DNA of 64,000 nt. It comes from Pararoseomonas sp. SCSIO 73927. GTDB lineage: Bacteria; Pseudomonadota; Alphaproteobacteria; Acetobacterales; Acetobacteraceae. The stretch is taken from contig NZ_CP146232.1 in assembly GCF_037040815.1 (NCBI RefSeq), positions 4,434,001 to 4,498,000 of the forward strand, read 5' to 3'. This document shows positions 50,692-59,698 of this stretch, piece after piece (positions within the stretch are counted from its first letter, which is position 1; the number at the start of each line of letters is the position of its first letter). A program made the translations under genes and the position numbers. The notes below the pieces were generated by a model that worked only from the letters and a program-made list of their open reading frames with translations, was not told where the DNA came from and did no database searches.

Positions 50692-51180
50692 ATGAGCGGC
50701 GACCCGAAGGTCATTGAGTACTTGAATATCCAGCTCACCAACGAGCTGACGGCGATCAACCAGTACTTCCTGCACGCCCGCACCCTGAACCACTGGGGTG
50801 TCACGCGCCTGGGCAAGCACGAGTACGAGGAGTCGATCGAGGAGATGCGCCATGCCGACTGGCTCATCAAGCGCATCCTCTTCCTCGACGGCCTGCCCAA
50901 CGTGCAGCGCCTGAACCAGATCCTGATCGGCCAGTCCGTGAAGGAGGTGCTGGAGTGCGACTCCCGCCTTGAGCAGAAGGCGATCGCCGACCTGAAGGAG
51001 GGCATCGCCCATTGCGAGGCGGTGCGCGACTACGTCTCCCGCGACCTGCTGCTGAAGATCCTGGCCGATGAGGAGAAGCACGAGGACTTCCTGCACGCCC
51101 AGTTCACCCTGATCAGCAAGATCGGCGAGGAGCGCTACACCCTCCTCAACTCCGACCCGGCGCCCGACCAGGAGCACTGA
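50692..51180 (+). CDS. bfr: Bacterioferritin
   Basis: A 162-residue subunit of the 24-mer iron-storage shell. It keeps the ferroxidase ligands in NELTAINQYFLHAR, EEMRHAD, the SRLEQKAIADL helix and DEEKHEDFL, and the heme-binding Met in EEMRHAD. Length matches E. coli Bfr (158). GGAGG eight bases upstream fixes the start. It follows bfd by about 80 bp, probably with its own ribosome-binding site on a shared transcript. Confidence 0.96.
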   Translation: MSGDPKVIEYLNIQLTNELTAINQYFLHARTLNHWGVTRLGKHEYEESIEEMRHADWLIKRILFLDGLPNVQRLNQILIGQSVKEVLECDSRLEQKAIADLKEGIAHCEAVRDYVSRDLLLKILADEEKHEDFLHAQFTLISKIGEERYTLLNSDPAPDQEH

Positions 51181-51188
51181 CCGGCTCC

Positions 51189-51205
51189 GGGAGGCTCTGC
51201 CTCCC
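51189..51205. terminator. Hairpin between convergent bfr and ABC exporter genes
   Basis: gggaggc and gcctccc form a perfect 7-bp stem with a 3-nt loop, nine bases after the bfr stop. There is no T-run, so efficiency is uncertain. It is in the 64-bp convergent gap. Confidence 0.35.
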
Positions 51206-51244
51206 CGACCGAGGGCAGGGGGCGGGCGGACCGCCCCCCCATCT

Positions 51245-53014
51245 CTACGCCGGCCGCAGCCGCTGCCCTTCCACCCGCACCACCCGGTCGTGGAATGCCG
51301 CCACCGCCGGCCGGTGGGCGATGGACAGGATCGCCGTGCCGGGCAGGCGTTCCCGCAGCAGCGCGTAGAGGTGCCGTTCCGCCTCCGCGTCCAGGCTGGC
51401 CGTCGCCTCGTCGAGGAAGAGCCAGGCCGGGCGGTGGAGCAGCGCGCGGGCGAAGGCGAGCCGCTGCTGCTCTCCGCCGGAGAGGGTGCGGTCCCAGGTC
51501 GCGACCGTGTCGAGCTGCGGAACCAGGTGGCCGAGCCCCACATCCTCAAGGGCACCGCGCAGCGCCGCGTCGTCGAACGCCGTTGCCGCGGCGGGGTAGG
51601 CCAGGCTCCGGCGCAGCGTGCCGATCGGCAGGTAGGGGCGCTGGGGCAGGAAGAGGCTGGGCCCGGCCGGCACGGCGATCCGGCCGCTGCCGAAGGGCCA
51701 CAGCCCGGCGATGGCGCGGAACAGCGTGGACTTGCCGCTGCCGGAGGCGCCGGTGACGAGCACCGCCTCGCCCGCGCCGACCGAGAGGGAGGCGTCCTTC
51801 AGCAGCTCGCGGCCGTCCGGCAGGCGCAACTCCAGCGCGCCGGCCTCCAGCCGGTCGCCGGTGGCCGCCATGGCCGGGCCGCTATGGACCGTGGCCTCGG
51901 CCTCCGCGACCGCCGCCTCGAAGCCGGTCAGGCGCTGCACCGTGGCGCGCCAGGAGGCGACATCCGTGTAGTTGGTGACGAACCAGGACAGCGATTCCTG
52001 CACGGAATTGAAGGCGGAGGAGGTCTGGATCAGCGCGCCCAGAGGGATCCGGCCGGCGAAGAAGTTCGGCGCGGCGACGACCAGGGGGAAAATGCTTGCC
52101 ACTTGCGCGAAGCCGAGCGTGAAGAAGGAGACGTGCTTCGTCGAGCTCATGATGGCCCGCCAGTTGCCGATCACCGCCCCGAAGCGGTCGAACAGCCCGC
52201 GCCGCTCCTCCTCCTCACCGCGGTAGAGGGCGATACCCTCCACGTTCTCCCGCACGCGGACGAGGGCGTAGCGGAAATCCGCCTCCACCTTCTCCTGCAG
52301 GAAGTTGAGCGGGATCAGCTTCCGCCCGATGAGGTGCGTGATCCAGGTGCCGACAACGGAGTAGGCGAGGGCGACCCACACAAGGTAGCCGGGGATCTGC
52401 AGGCCGAAGACCGTGATCCCCTCCGATAGGTTCCAGAGCACGAGGATGAAGGAGAGCAGCGTGACCACGGCCCGCATCAGCCCGAGGCCGAGGGTGAGGT
52501 TGCTCTCAACGAAGAGCCGGGCGTCGTCGGAGATGCGCTGGTCCGGGTTGTCGGCGCCGCCGTCGCGGACCGCGAGGCGGTAATAGGCCTTGTGCCCCAT
52601 CCAGCGGCGAAGCAGGTCGTTCGTCAGCCAGGTACGCCAGCGGATCTGTAGCGCCTGCTTCAAGTATAGGGCGTAGACCGCGACGACGATGTAGAGGGCC
52701 GCGAGGACGCTGAAGCCCGGCATGAAGGCGAAGTCGTCGGTTGGTGCGCCGAGGAGCAGGAGGTTGATGAAGCCCTCCCAGTCCTTTGACTCCATCGTGT
52801 TGTAGAAGCCGCGCTGCCAGTAGGTGAGGATCACGTTCAGGGCGACGATCCCGAGGTTCAGCACCACGACGACGGCCAGCAGCCCCCGCGCGGCCCAGCG
52901 GCCCTCCCCGTTCCAGAAGGGGCGGGAGAGGGCCCAGGCGTCGCGAAGGGCGACGAGTGTTTGGCGCATGCGCGGGGGGATCCGGTCGGGTTCTGGCCGG
53001 TGAGTGTCCTCCAC
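51245..53014 (-). CDS. ABC transporter, fused permease/ATPase (SbmA/BacA-like, YddA family)
   Basis: A 589-residue transporter. The membrane domain (residues 25-330) has the ABC_membrane_2 pattern: YWQRGFYNTMESKDWEGF, QIRWRTWLTNDLLRRWM, NPDQRISDDARLFVE, and REN VEGIALYRGEEEER-like text. The ATPase domain has Walker A TGASGSGKS, signature TLSGGEQQRLAFARAL and Walker B LFLDEATASLD. The family imports or exports peptides, cobalamin or lipids; the substrate is not known here. The GTG start at 53014 could be replaced by ATG 52969. Confidence 0.88.
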   Translation of the reverse strand: MEDTHRPEPDRIPPRMRQTLVALRDAWALSRPFWNGEGRWAARGLLAVVVVLNLGIVALNVILTYWQRGFYNTMESKDWEGFINLLLLGAPTDDFAFMPGFSVLAALYIVVAVYALYLKQALQIRWRTWLTNDLLRRWMGHKAYYRLAVRDGGADNPDQRISDDARLFVESNLTLGLGLMRAVVTLLSFILVLWNLSEGITVFGLQIPGYLVWVALAYSVVGTWITHLIGRKLIPLNFLQEKVEADFRYALVRVRENVEGIALYRGEEEERRGLFDRFGAVIGNWRAIMSSTKHVSFFTLGFAQVASIFPLVVAAPNFFAGRIPLGALIQTSSAFNSVQESLSWFVTNYTDVASWRATVQRLTGFEAAVAEAEATVHSGPAMAATGDRLEAGALELRLPDGRELLKDASLSVGAGEAVLVTGASGSGKSTLFRAIAGLWPFGSGRIAVPAGPSLFLPQRPYLPIGTLRRSLAYPAAATAFDDAALRGALEDVGLGHLVPQLDTVATWDRTLSGGEQQRLAFARALLHRPAWLFLDEATASLDAEAERHLYALLRERLPGTAILSIAHRPAVAAFHDRVVRVEGQRLRPA

Positions 53015-53026
53015 CCCCGGCCGCGG

Positions 53027-53302
53027 TCAATCCGGCGGCGGGATCGTTCCGGGCCGGCGGAGCCGGACGACGCCGCGCAGGGCCTCGGGCCCCACGGGCT
53101 TGCCCTTGCGCAGCACCTCCAGCCGGCCTGCCTGCGCCAGGGCCATGGCAACCTGCCGGATGGGGCCGAGCAGCGACTGCCAGCCCTCCGCGGACAGGGC
53201 CTGCGCGACGTCGCTCGGGGAGATGCTGCGCCCCGGGGCGCAGGCCTCGGTCTGTCTGAGGATCTCCGCCTGAATGGCGTCTCGGTCGGGCCGGTTTGTC
53301 AT
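53027..53302 (-). CDS. DUF3253 family protein
   Basis: A 91-residue winged-helix-like protein with RDAIQAEILRQTEACAPGRSISPSDVAQAL, LLGPIRQVAMALAQAGRLEVLRKGKPV and VVRLRRPG, all typical of DUF3253. Function is unknown; it may bind nucleic acid. ATG 53302 is chosen because it begins the family text. It ends 12 bp before the ABC transporter start, so they could share a transcript. Confidence 0.85.
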   Translation of the reverse strand: MTNRPDRDAIQAEILRQTEACAPGRSISPSDVAQALSAEGWQSLLGPIRQVAMALAQAGRLEVLRKGKPVGPEALRGVVRLRRPGTIPPPD

Positions 53303-53330
53303 GGGGCAGGGGTTAGGCCGGAACGCGCGA

Positions 53331-53365
53331 CAAAAGAAAGGGGCGGGACCTTTCGGTCCCGCCCC
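53331..53365 (-). terminator. Rho-independent terminator of the first OmpA-family gene
   Basis: gggcgggacc (53341-53350) pairs with ggtcccgccc (53355-53364) around a 4-nt loop. Read on the minus strand, the stem is followed by tttcttttg, a good T-tract. It ends the upstream OmpA-family gene. Confidence 0.88.
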
Positions 53366-53396
53366 CAACCTGTCACCCGTGAAGCGACCGGGCTGC

Positions 53397-54545
53397 TCAG
53401 CGCAGCACGATCTCGACGCGGCGGTTCTGCGGCTCGCGCACGCCGTCGGCCGTGGCCACCAGGGGGCGGCTCTCGCCGAAGGCCTGGATGGACATGGCGG
53501 AGCGCGGGATGCCCCGGCGGCTCAGCTCCGAGGCAACGGCCTCGGCGCGGCGCATGGAGAGGCGCTGGTTGTACTGCGGCGTGCCGGAGCGGTCGGCGTG
53601 GCCGGCCACCTCGATCCGGGTCGTGCCGGTGGAGGACACGGCCTGGGCCGCGTCCGCGATGATCTGGCGGGCACGGTCCGTCAGGTCGGCGCGGTCGAAG
53701 TCGAAGAACACGAGATAGGTCCGGGCGGGAGCCGGCTGGGCGGCGATCGGAGCCTGAGTAGCGATCGGGGCGGCCACCGGGCGCGGCTGGTTGAAGGCGT
53801 AGCGCAGGCCCAGCATCACCGAGTGATTCTCGGCCTCGTCGGCGCGGAAGGTGCCGCGCTCAACCGTGGTGCCGTTCGGGCGCACGATCCGGCCGTTCAG
53901 GCGCGGGGAGAGCGTGCCCATGTAGCGGTACTCGAGCGTGGTGGTCAGGCCCGGCACAGCGGAGATCGGGAAGGCGAGACCGGCGATGCCCTGGTAGGCG
54001 AAACGGCCATCCGTATCGTCGATCACGACGCTGTTCTGGTTCTGGCCGGCACGGGTGGCGCGCACGCCGTCATACTCGGTCCAGATGTAGCCGGCGCCGG
54101 CACCGATGTAGGGCTGCACAGGCAGGCCGGGGAAGGCGAAGTCGTAGAACACGTTGCCCATCACGCCGTACTGGCGGATGTCGCCATCGATGCGGGTGAA
54201 GGCGCTGGTGCGGCCCGGGCCGCCGAAGCCGCCGAACTTGTCCACCTCGTTCTCGCGGTAGCTGCCCTCGACCTCGGCGCGGACGCCGTTGCCGAAGCCC
54301 CAGCCCAGCGAGGCGGCGCCGACCCAACCGGTGTTCTGGCGGGACTCGCCGTAGGAGGTGGTGGGCAGGCCGTTGAAGTAGCTGCGGTTGCCGCCGCGCG
54401 CCTCGAGGCCGCGATCCATCAGCCAGTTCGCGCCGCCACCGCCGGCGATGTAGAGCCCGGTCACGGGCGGGGCGCCGTTCTGCGCCATGGCGGCGCCCGG
54501 CACGGCGAGGATCGTGGCGGCCAGGAGGGCCTTACGGAACGACAT
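53397..54545 (-). CDS. OmpA-family outer membrane protein, copy 1
   Basis: A 382-residue protein with a signal peptide (MSFRKALLAATILAVPGAAMAQ), an N-terminal beta-barrel of about residues 25-235 with alternating aromatic strands, a Pro/Ala linker (APIATQAPIAAQPAPA) and a C-terminal OmpA domain (residues 265-382) with LVFFDFDRADLTDRARQI and NQRLSMRRAEAVASEL for peptidoglycan binding. ATG 54545 has AGGA about eight bases upstream. It is a tandem paralogue of the next gene, with a diverged barrel and near-identical C-terminus. Confidence 0.93.
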   Translation of the reverse strand: MSFRKALLAATILAVPGAAMAQNGAPPVTGLYIAGGGGANWLMDRGLEARGGNRSYFNGLPTTSYGESRQNTGWVGAASLGWGFGNGVRAEVEGSYRENEVDKFGGFGGPGRTSAFTRIDGDIRQYGVMGNVFYDFAFPGLPVQPYIGAGAGYIWTEYDGVRATRAGQNQNSVVIDDTDGRFAYQGIAGLAFPISAVPGLTTTLEYRYMGTLSPRLNGRIVRPNGTTVERGTFRADEAENHSVMLGLRYAFNQPRPVAAPIATQAPIAAQPAPARTYLVFFDFDRADLTDRARQIIADAAQAVSSTGTTRIEVAGHADRSGTPQYNQRLSMRRAEAVASELSRRGIPRSAMSIQAFGESRPLVATADGVREPQNRRVEIVLR

Positions 54546-54786
54546 TAGTTCATCCTTCGTATGGTGGCGGTCCGCGATCAGGTGCGGCACGACAGGAAGG
54601 CGAAATGCGCCCCGCGGTTTGGTTCCTCAACACACAGCCACGTCAGAAGAAGCCACTGTGGCAGCAAAGCCACAGCTTTGTTAAGGTTTGATACCGGACG
54701 CTGGAGACGCCGGACCTCTCAAGAAGAAGGGGGCGGGACCCTTCGGTCCCGCCCCCAACCTGTCACCCGTGAAGGGACCGGGCTGC
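54546..54786. other. 241-bp gap between the two OmpA-family genes
   Basis: It holds the terminator of the second gene (about 54725-54756) and an AT-rich stretch near 54660-54690 that may be the promoter of the first gene. No gene is seen. Confidence 0.5.
54725..54756 (-). terminator. Rho-independent terminator of the second OmpA-family gene
   Basis: gggcgggacc (54731-54740) pairs with ggtcccgccc (54745-54754) around cttc; a pyrimidine-rich cttcttctt tail follows on the minus strand. The stem matches that of the neighbouring paralogue. Confidence 0.8.
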
Positions 54787-55914
54787 TTAGCGCAGCACGA
54801 TCTCGACGCGGCGGTTCTGCGGCTCGCGCACGCCGTCCGCGGTCGGCACCAGGGGGCGGCTCTCGCCGAAGGCCTGGATGGACATGGCGGAGCGGGGCAC
54901 GCCACGGCGCGTCAGCTCGGCAGCGACGGCCTCGGCGCGGCGCATGGAGAGGCGCTGGTTGTACTGCGGCGTGCCGGAGCGGTCGGCGTGGCCGGCCACC
55001 TCGATGCGGGTCGTGCCCGTGGAGGACACGGCCTGCGCGGCCTCGGCGATGATCTGGCGGGCGCGGTCCGTCAGGTCGGCGCGGTCGAAGTCGAAGAACA
55101 CGAGGTAGGTACGGGCCGGGGCCGGCGCGGCGGCCGGGGCCGCCGCGGCGATCGGGGCCGCCACCGGGCGCGGCTGGTTGAAGGCGTAGCGCAGCCCGAG
55201 CAGCGCGCTGTGGTTGAAGTTCTCGAAGCTCACCGTGGCGCGCGTGGCCACGCCGCTGGAGTTGATCTGGGTGCCGCGCACCTCCGGCTCCGTGGTGCCG
55301 AAGAAGCGGTACTCGGCCGTCAGGCTCAGCCCGGGGACGCCGAGCGGGAAGGCGACGCCGGCGATGCCCTGGAAGGCGAAGACGTCGTCGTCGTCATCGG
55401 CACCGATGACCTGCGTGCGGCCCGGGCGGAAGTCGCCGCGCACGCCGTCCGCGTTCACGTGCGACCAGCCGACGCCACCGCCGATGTAGGGCGTGAAGAT
55501 CGGGTTGGCCCAGCCGAACATGCGGAGGTCCATGTCGTAGATCAGGTTCGCCATGACGCCGGCCTGCCACAGCTTGCCGTCGTTGCGCCGCGTGGAGAGG
55601 CCGGCGGCCGCGAAGCCGTGCAGGTCGTTCTCGCGGTAGAAGCCCTCGACCTCGGCGCGCAGGCCGTTGCCGAAGCCGAAGCCGATGGAGCCCAGGCCGA
55701 CCCAGCCATTCTCCCAGTTCAGCTCGGTGCGGGTGGTGCGGCCGGCCCGGATGGCGTCGGCGCGGGCGGTGCCGCTCAGCCGGTCCTCGGTGCCCTGCAG
55801 GTAGTTGTAGCCGCCGCCGCCGGCGATGTAGAGGCCGGTGACCGGCTGGGCCTGTGCCGCGAGCGGCAGCGCGAGCATGGTCGTCGCCAGGAGGGCGGAA
55901 CGGAGCCGGGTCAT
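54787..55914 (-). CDS. OmpA-family outer membrane protein, copy 2
   Basis: A 375-residue paralogue of the previous protein: signal peptide MTRLRSALLATTMLALPLAAQAQ, beta-barrel with GLYIAGGGGYNYLQ and GVGWSHVNADGV, Ala/Pro linker, and an OmpA C-terminal domain almost identical to that of copy 1 (only a few changes, such as TRR for SRR). ATG 55914 is preferred because it begins the signal peptide. The barrels differ while the 3' ends match, pointing to duplication followed by partial gene conversion. Confidence 0.93.
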   Translation of the reverse strand: MTRLRSALLATTMLALPLAAQAQPVTGLYIAGGGGYNYLQGTEDRLSGTARADAIRAGRTTRTELNWENGWVGLGSIGFGFGNGLRAEVEGFYRENDLHGFAAAGLSTRRNDGKLWQAGVMANLIYDMDLRMFGWANPIFTPYIGGGVGWSHVNADGVRGDFRPGRTQVIGADDDDDVFAFQGIAGVAFPLGVPGLSLTAEYRFFGTTEPEVRGTQINSSGVATRATVSFENFNHSALLGLRYAFNQPRPVAAPIAAAAPAAAPAPARTYLVFFDFDRADLTDRARQIIAEAAQAVSSTGTTRIEVAGHADRSGTPQYNQRLSMRRAEAVAAELTRRGVPRSAMSIQAFGESRPLVPTADGVREPQNRRVEIVLR

Positions 55915-56063
55915 TGGGGTAGCGATCCTTGGTGAGTGGGTGACGCCGCGGGAGCGCCGCTTCGTTCCCGCATGATGCATTGCGGTACGCTCCCCTTCAT
56001 CCCCCGCAGTGCAGCATCGATCACCTTGTTGCCGGCACGCCACAGAATCCGCCCGCGGAGGCC

Positions 56064-56642
56064 CTAAAAACCGCCCCCGGAGGCCAGGAACTCGAGCTCG
56101 GACGGGCTGCTTTCACGGCCCAGAACGGCGTTGCGGTGCGGAAAGCGGCCGAATCGGAGAACGACGTCGCGGTGACGCCAGGCGTAATCGATGACCCCGC
56201 CGGGCGCTGCGGCCCGAGGGTCGTCGCGCAGCCCCTCGAAGAGCGCGACGGAGACGTCCTGGTCCGCCATCGCCTCCGAGTGCTCGAAGGGAAGGTAGAG
56301 GAAGATCCGCTGCATCACCGGCAGCGCGCGGTCATGTCTCCGAACCAGCACCGCCTCGCGCGCCGCCTCTCGCGCGAGCGGGTCGGCCGCGAAGGCCTGT
56401 GGGGATCCGCGGTGCAGGTTGCGCGGCAGCTGGTCCAGCAGCAGGAGGAGCGCGACCGCGCCCTCGGCCGTCTCCACCAGCCCCGCGTGGCCGCCCGCCG
56501 CGGCCTCGGCCGCGGCCGCGCCGAACCTGTCCCGCAGGGTGGCGTCGAAGGCTGTGTCCGGCCGGAACCAGGCCTCCCGGAACAGGTCGGGCTCGCCGCC
56601 GAACCAGAACTCCAGCAGGTCCGCCCGCACCGAATCGCTCAC
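56064..56642 (-). CDS. DUF924 family protein
   Basis: A 192-residue all-helical protein with LLEFWFGGEPDLFREAWFRPD, LLLLDQLPRNLHRGSPQAFAADPLA and FLYLPFEHSEAMADQDVSVALFE, the DUF924 pattern. Function is unknown. Its start overlaps the stop of the large dehydrogenase by four bases (ATGA), so it is translated from the same message. Confidence 0.92.
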   Translation of the reverse strand: MSDSVRADLLEFWFGGEPDLFREAWFRPDTAFDATLRDRFGAAAAEAAAGGHAGLVETAEGAVALLLLLDQLPRNLHRGSPQAFAADPLAREAAREAVLVRRHDRALPVMQRIFLYLPFEHSEAMADQDVSVALFEGLRDDPRAAAPGGVIDYAWRHRDVVLRFGRFPHRNAVLGRESSPSELEFLASGGGF

Positions 56643-59560
56643 CCGTCCGCCTCCAGCGCCATGTCCAGGACCCGCGCGCTATGCAGGGCGGTGCGCCCCG
56701 TCAACTCGGCGATCTGGTGGCGGCAGGAGGTGCCGTCCGCCACGATCAGCTCCTCCGCCCCTGCCGCCCGCACCGCGGGCGCAAGGGAGAGCTCGCCCAT
56801 TGCCTTCGAGACCTCCACCCGCCGGGAGTCGTAGCCGAAGGCACCGGCCATGCCGCAGCAGGAGGAGGTGATCGGCCGCACCTCCAGCCCGGGGACCGAC
56901 CGCAGCGCCATCACCGCAGCGGGGAAGGCGCCGAAGGACTTCTGGTGGCAGTGGCCGTGGATATGGGCCGCCGGCGCCACGGCCTTCAGCGGCAGCGCCG
57001 CCTTCTCCCGCACCAGGAACTCCGAGAGCAGCACCGCCCGCCCCGCCAGCCGGTCCGTCGCCTCGCCGGGCAGGAGGGAGCGGAACTCGTCGCGCAGGGT
57101 GAGAAGACAGGAGGGCTCCAGCCCGACGACCGGCAGGTCGGAAGCGGAGAGGGCCTCCATCGTCCGCCGCGCCTCGGCCCGCGCCTCCTCCACCATGCCG
57201 GCGGCGAGGTAGGTGCGGCCGCAGCAGAGCGGGCGCGCCCCGTCCGCCGCGCGCGGTGCCACGGCGCGGTAGCCGGCCGCCGCCAGCACGCGCCGGGCAG
57301 CGTGCAGGTTCTCCGGCTCGAAGTAGCGGTTGAAGGTGTCCCCGAACAGAACCACGTCGCCGCGCGGTGCCGGCGCCCCGGCCTCGCCCTCGCGGAACGG
57401 ATCGCGTGCGAAGCGGGGCAGCTCGCGGTCCCGCGCGAAGCCGAGCGTCTTCTCCCCGATCGTCCGCGCCCCCGGCACCCATTCCCGCGCATTGGCCAGC
57501 CAGGGCGCGCGCGAGGCCAGCGGTGCCCAGCGGGGGAGGGAGGCGATCAGCCGATCCTTCGCGGAGACGCCGTGCTTTTGCGCGCGGGCGTGCTGTGCCT
57601 CGATCTTCATCTTCGCCATGTCCACGCCGGTCGGGCATTCCCGCTTGCACGCCTTGCAGGAAACGCAGAGGGACATGGCCTCCGCCACCTCGTCGGACGC
57701 CAGGGCATCCGGCCCGAGCTGGCCGGTCAGCGCCAGGCGCAGGGTGTTGGCGCGGCCGCGGGTCAGGTCCCGCTCGTTCCGCGTGGCGCGGAAGGAAGGG
57801 CACATGACGTTGGCGTCGAACTTCCGGCAGGTGCCGTTGTTGTTGCACATCTCGACAGCGCCGAGGAAACCGCCCTGCGGCCCCGGCCAGGCCGACCAGT
57901 CCAGTACCGGCTGAACGCCCGTATCTGCTGCATAATCAGGCTTGTATCGGAAGAGGCTGCGATCATCCATCGACGGCGGCCGCACCACCCGGCCGGGGTT
58001 CATCATCCCCGCCGGATCGAAGGCGTCCTTCACTGCCTCGAAGGCGCGGACGATGCGCGGCCCGTACATCTCCTCGTGGAACTCGGAGCGGACGATGCCG
58101 TCGCCGTGCTCGCCGGAATGGCTGCCCTTGTACTCCCGCACCAGCGCGAAGCACTCCTCGGCGATCTGCCGCATCCGGCGCACGTCGCCGCCATCCTTCA
58201 TGTTCAGCACGGGGCGGACATGCAGGCAGCCCACGCTGGCATGGGCGTACCAGGTGCCCTTGGTGCCGTGACGCTCAAAGACCTCGTTCAGCCGCTCGGT
58301 GTAGTCGGCCAGGTCCTCCAGCGGCACCGCCGTGTCCTCGATGAAGGAGACCGGCTTACCGTCCCCCTTCATGGACATCATGATGTTCAGCCCGGCCTCG
58401 CGCACCTCCGCCACGGCGGCCTGGAAGCCGGCGTCGATGCACTCCACCACCGCGCCGGGATAGCCGAGATCGGCCATCATCTCGTCCAGCCGCCTCAGGT
58501 CCCGCGCAAGGACCGCGTCCTCATGCCCATGGAATTCCACGATCAGCAGGCTGTCCGGCTCGCCCTTGACCATCCGGTCGATGGTGGGCCGGTAGATGTC
58601 GATAGACCGGCCGAGGTCGATCATCGTCCGGTCCACCAGCTCCACCGCCTCCGGGTCGAGGGTGACGAGGTGCTGGGAGGCCGCCATCGCCGCGCGGAAG
58701 GTCGGGAACTGACAGATGCCGAGAGCCTTCCGCGGCTTGAGCGGCGAGAGCTTCAGTTCCAGCCCGGCGGAGAAGGCGAGGGTGCCCTCGCTGCCGACGA
58801 GGATGCGGGCGAGGTTGCCGCGGCCGTTCGCGCGGGCCTCCGGAGTTAGGGATTCAAGGGCGTAGCCGCCGACCTTGCGAAGCACCTTCGGGAAGCGCGC
58901 GGCGATCTCCGCCGCCTCCGCCGCGCCCAGGGCGCGCAGGCGGGTGACCAGTTCCGCCACGCTTCCCGGCACGCCCTCGCCGAGGTTGTCCGGCAGTGCC
59001 CCGAAGGTGAAGCGCTCGCCACCCGGCAGGATGGCGTCGATGGCCGTCACGTTGTCCGCCATCAGCCCGTAGCGGATCGACTTGGAGCCGCAGGAGTTGT
59101 TCGCCGCCATCCCGCCGATCGTGCAGCGCGCCCAGGTGGAGGGGTCCACGGGGAAGAACAGCCCGTCCTTCTTCAGCGCGTCGTTCAGCGCGCCGAGGGC
59201 GATCCCCGGCTGCACCGTGGCCCGCATCGCCGCCGCGTCCACCGCCGTGACCTTCCGCAGGTGCTTGCTGCAGTCCAGCACCAGCGCCCGGTTCACCGTC
59301 TGCCCGCACTGGCTCGTGCCGCCGCCGCGCGGCAGTACCGGCACGCCCTCCTCCCGGCAGATCGCCATGGCGGCGGCCACATCCTCCACGGTACGTGGAA
59401 TCAGGACACCGATCGGTTCCACCTGGTAGATGCTGGCATCCGTCGCGTAGCGGCCCCGGTCCCCGGCCCCGAACAGCACTTCCCCCTCCGTTTCCCGCTT
59501 CAGGCGGGCGGACAGCCGGCTGTCGCCGGGGGTGATGCGGGACCGGGTGATGGCGTTCAT
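56639..59560 (-). CDS. FAD/Fe-S dehydrogenase, YdiJ-like D-2-hydroxyacid (D-2-hydroxyglutarate) dehydrogenase
   Basis: A 973-residue fused enzyme. Residues 20-500 form an FAD_binding_4 domain with the linked oxidase C-terminal part (PRTVEDVAAAMAICREEGVPVLPRGGGTS near the start). Residues 560-660 carry the 4Fe-4S cysteine pattern CVSCKACKRECPTGVDMAK, and the end has the CCG motifs (LCCGRTYLAAG, SSCCGMAG). The layout equals E. coli YdiJ, which oxidises D-2-hydroxyglutarate. ATG 59560 has GGAGGAG about nine bases upstream. It is divergent from the class V aminotransferase. Confidence 0.92.
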   Translation of the reverse strand: MNAITRSRITPGDSRLSARLKRETEGEVLFGAGDRGRYATDASIYQVEPIGVLIPRTVEDVAAAMAICREEGVPVLPRGGGTSQCGQTVNRALVLDCSKHLRKVTAVDAAAMRATVQPGIALGALNDALKKDGLFFPVDPSTWARCTIGGMAANNSCGSKSIRYGLMADNVTAIDAILPGGERFTFGALPDNLGEGVPGSVAELVTRLRALGAAEAAEIAARFPKVLRKVGGYALESLTPEARANGRGNLARILVGSEGTLAFSAGLELKLSPLKPRKALGICQFPTFRAAMAASQHLVTLDPEAVELVDRTMIDLGRSIDIYRPTIDRMVKGEPDSLLIVEFHGHEDAVLARDLRRLDEMMADLGYPGAVVECIDAGFQAAVAEVREAGLNIMMSMKGDGKPVSFIEDTAVPLEDLADYTERLNEVFERHGTKGTWYAHASVGCLHVRPVLNMKDGGDVRRMRQIAEECFALVREYKGSHSGEHGDGIVRSEFHEEMYGPRIVRAFEAVKDAFDPAGMMNPGRVVRPPSMDDRSLFRYKPDYAADTGVQPVLDWSAWPGPQGGFLGAVEMCNNNGTCRKFDANVMCPSFRATRNERDLTRGRANTLRLALTGQLGPDALASDEVAEAMSLCVSCKACKRECPTGVDMAKMKIEAQHARAQKHGVSAKDRLIASLPRWAPLASRAPWLANAREWVPGARTIGEKTLGFARDRELPRFARDPFREGEAGAPAPRGDVVLFGDTFNRYFEPENLHAARRVLAAAGYRAVAPRAADGARPLCCGRTYLAAGMVEEARAEARRTMEALSASDLPVVGLEPSCLLTLRDEFRSLLPGEATDRLAGRAVLLSEFLVREKAALPLKAVAPAAHIHGHCHQKSFGAFPAAVMALRSVPGLEVRPITSSCCGMAGAFGYDSRRVEVSKAMGELSLAPAVRAAGAEELIVADGTSCRHQIAELTGRTALHSARVLDMALEADG

Positions 59561-59698
59561 GCGGGCGTCTCCTCCGGGCAAACTAGCCGCGCCGGAAGGG
59601 CGCGTCGCATCCATAATGCTCATCAATCGAACCTGCCGAACTCATTGGCGCCGCGCGGGGCAGGGGGCTAGACCCGCGGGCAGAGCGGAGGGCGCCCC
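59561..59698. promoter_or_regulatory. Divergent promoter region of the dehydrogenase and aminotransferase genes
   Basis: The 138 bp between starts must serve both genes. It has an AT-richer centre (cataatgctcatcaatcg near 59612-59630). No clear sigma-70 pair is named. A shared regulator is plausible from the head-to-head layout. Confidence 0.4.
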
